Shown piece by piece: positions 61,303 through 64,000 of a stretch of 64,000 nucleotides of DNA. Location: NCBI GenBank assembly GCA_903813345.2, contig CAIIXF020000001.1:14775915-14839914 (forward strand), in the 5' to 3' direction. The position numbers were made by a program, and so were the translations under genes. The notes under the pieces were generated by a model that ran no database searches, had not been told where the DNA came from, and saw only the letters and a program-made list of their open reading frames with translations. How positions within the stretch are numbered: the first letter of the stretch is position 1; every line of letters begins with the position of its first letter. This DNA comes from Owenia fusiformis (Eukaryota > Annelida > Polychaeta > Sabellida > Oweniidae).

Positions 61303-64000
61303 AGATGAAATACTGTTTCATTATTTGACTGTGCTCGACTGTACATACCAGCTTGTACATAGGATACCAATAATTGCATGCCCAATTCAGGCCACTGGAG
61401 ACATTTTATATATATTATTTATTATATTGGCCACAGAAGAATCCCAAGGTTCTGAACTTCATGTTGCATAATCCCATTCGGTGCCTACACGCAGCAATAG
61501 CAAAAATGCAAGAATTATAAAAAAGATGGCGAACTAGTCTAGTCCGCTAGTCTAGCTACAAGCTTGTATGACCCCCCTCTACTTGACTAAACACCTCACA
61601 CAGTTGTGTTGTGCAAGGGCTTGTACATAGCGAGACTAGTCTTCCACTAACGCGATCATCAGCTCCGTGCCTCGCGAACTACGTACCTTCCACTCGAACC
61701 AAAGTTCTCAAAACGCGAATATCGATTCTTTAGTGGTGAACCACCAATTCCTCTTTCCCGAACATATTTCTCCACTCGCGAACTGATTTCCCACATCGCG
61801 ATCGGGAGCCACAAAGCTGTTTGTTTAGCGATGGGGAATTCGAATGTGATGTTTCGAAGAAATGGAGGACGAAGTGGCTCAGATAATCGGAGTTGCCTCC
61901 ATTTTGGTCTGTAACGCGTTGCAGCCTCGTTTTGAACAGCTACGCGTGGCTGCGCCGCGTCACCTCAACCCACCTTGATATTGAGAAAGATTCATATTAC
62001 GAAACAATTGTTGGTAATGGCACGCTCGTCACGCTATCACACCCACCCGGCTCATTATCGGTAGCGTAACTGCGTGTACCAAGGGTGAGATATGGAGTGT
62101 TAACATACCGTATTCAAATAACATAATCAAGATATGACCGAAATTACAAAGCCAAAATTCCATGTGTAAGTGATGAAAACGAAAATTTTCGATTCTTGTC
62201 AAGTAATTTGAAAGATAGGTACAGTGTAAGCATCACGATGATTTTTATGGACATTACAGATTGACACTAATCCAGGGTATGATGTTACACCCCTGGGAGG
62301 TGTTGCAGATATCTGTGGATGTAGATTGCCCGAGACTGGCCTGCAATGCAATTTAGTCATAACAACTGAAAAAAGGATTCTCCATTGCGATCGGGAGAAA
62401 AATGAGCGTTGATGCGGCTACTGATTAATGCGGGCATTAACTATTGCTAACTATAGCCAGCAAAATGTCCAGAACACTAGCCATATACATTCATCTCCAG
62501 CTAGATCTAAAGATGCCTTGGTAGTCTGATGATGCATCCTCAGAAACTATCTAATGAAATTAATTTGTTCCCATGTGACGTCATTGATTAACGTAAATAA
62601 GATATAATTCACGTGAAATTCATCAATATTACTAAACATCCCCGATAGATAGCCATTGGACATATTTTATTCTAATCATAGTGATTCCCAAGCTGGGAGC
62701 GATCGATGGACTATATTTAGCTTTCGCCTACTCAAAACGATACTGACTAGTGATAAATATAGATCTGAGAAGGTTATAAATAGACCACAACCACTGTTAT
62801 ACTGCGTAGACTTCCACAAAATGCACCGGGTTGCTTTCTGTGATTCATATGCATATACTCATTTGTTTTATGCACTTAATTGATATCACATGTGGTATGT
62901 TTCGCAATCCCAACTTTCTACCACAATAGTTGGATATCGTGAATGTCATGAGTGTCCTGGTTATGGGTATCAGAGCCGTCATGCTGGATTACTCTCGAAA
63001 GTGATTCAGTGAAATACGCCCTAGATTGAAGATACTGGTCGTCCAGTTGGTCCAAACCCCGATCCGAACCCACTGGTCCCAAATGCGTAAATAGTCCTTT
63101 GATCTAAAAAGATACTGAAGAATCGTAATATCTCACAAGATATCCCGAATAGAGTACACGCTGATGTCCAAAAGAGCATCAATCCGCATGTCAAATGTTC
63201 CCAAATATCAATAGTACGATTAAATAAAGATCAAATCTCAAATGAATATTCTTGATCTTCGATACACTACAAATCGAAATCAAACGATTATAATTACAAA
63301 CCACGAAGTCTTGTTTTTTACACTTCGATTGCTTTAATATTATCAGACACTAAATTAGACAAATACGTTGTTCCAATCAAGAAAACACAAGCGATAATTC
63401 TCCGTCTATGATATAGCTGTAATTCACTTGGAACTGTTCATTGTGCCTGGACAATACGAGCGTTAATCAACACGTCAGCAGGCATCTTTACCAATAAGGC
63501 CAATCAATGAATTAAACCACACACTCAGAATCTACAAAAACAAACGGAAGACTGACAAACAAACAGTAACTATCGTGAGAGATCATAGCCTTCCATCATT
63601 TTGCTATTGCTAGTTGAAAACAAAATATGAAACGAGTATCAGAATCTGAACAATTGCAAATAGTTACCGACCCGTGACATTTGACAAACAGACAAACAAG
63701 GCAGTAAAATGCAAAATGTCACAACCTGCCATTTGTTACTGGCGCCGAACTCCGACCACCGAACTGCGTCCTCAAAAATTTGTAAAGTAGCGAATAAGTA
63801 AGTTCATATACCCTGCGCGCAGAGTCTAGTTATAAACTAAAGAAGAAGCTCTCTTTTAAAAAGCGACGTCGAACGATTGCAAAGAGTAGTTTAAGTCCAT
63901 TGTTGTTTCAAGAATTTACTTCAAGTAAACTTGCATTTCTCGAAAGTTAGTAACTTTGCGAAATCAGTAACTTTGGAGCTTCATAGTGTCCATACGGTGC
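61303..64000. other. Downstream stretch, no gene recognised
   Basis: 61640-62090 is richer in CpG (CTCGCGAACT repeated, CGCGATCG, ACGCGTGG) and might be a promoter of a gene outside the window. At 61540-61625 there is a dispersed-repeat fragment like those near 13435 and 31999. The block near 63813-63885 (GCAGAGTCTAGTT) repeats the one near 18064. No exon with clear homology was found on either strand. Confidence 0.4.

Overview
The window looks like nuclear DNA of an invertebrate animal, probably a lophotrochozoan (mollusc, brachiopod or relative). It is AT-rich, has two multi-exon genes with canonical GT-AG introns of 0.1-11 kb, carries many short inverted-repeat transposons and a LINE, and encodes an arginine-kinase-type phosphagen kinase rather than creatine kinase. 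The exact phylum is inference; nothing in the sequence fixes it.

Region 1-7,688 is intergenic and repeat-rich. It holds small inverted-repeat elements, two families of minisatellite-bearing elements (2,332-3,142 and 3,213-4,042), a two-unit tandem repeat and a relative of a transposon found again at 40.9 kb. No coding exon was recognised there.

Region 7,689-22,670 (+) is an 18-exon gene for a predicted 814-residue secreted protein. In order it has a signal peptide, an alpha-carbonic-anhydrase fold whose three zinc-binding histidines are all replaced (Asn, Asn, Thr), a von Willebrand factor A (vWA) domain with complete MIDAS, Thr/Pro-rich linkers, and a second vWA domain with complete MIDAS and a Cys-rich insertion. 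All splice phases agree. It looks like an extracellular adhesion or matrix protein with a pseudo-enzyme module; a role in biomineral or cuticle matrix is only a guess.

Region 23,675-58,736 (+) is a two-domain arginine-kinase-like gene. The two domains (six exons each, with nearly matching exon sizes) are joined by a 50-residue Ala/Glu/Pro linker exon. Catalytic residues are present in both domains. Its 3' end offers two in-frame C-termini: read-through gives a CaaX box (CVLI), while splicing 1.7 kb downstream gives a single hydrophobic helix with a short basic tail, a tail anchor. One gene could thus place ATP-buffering enzyme on two membranes.

The long introns are transposon traps. Intron 44,443-55,682 holds a hAT element (8-bp target duplication GTATTAAC) split by a full-length L1/Tx1-type LINE (11-bp target duplication). 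The LINE's ORF1 protein ends in what reads as a NADAR (YbiA-like ADP-ribose N-glycosidase) domain. Other introns hold further hAT, Tc1/mariner-like (TA duplication) and PIF/Harbinger-like (TTA duplication) non-autonomous elements, several nested. After 58,736 come a probable 3'UTR, one more inverted-repeat element and about 2.7 kb without a recognisable gene.
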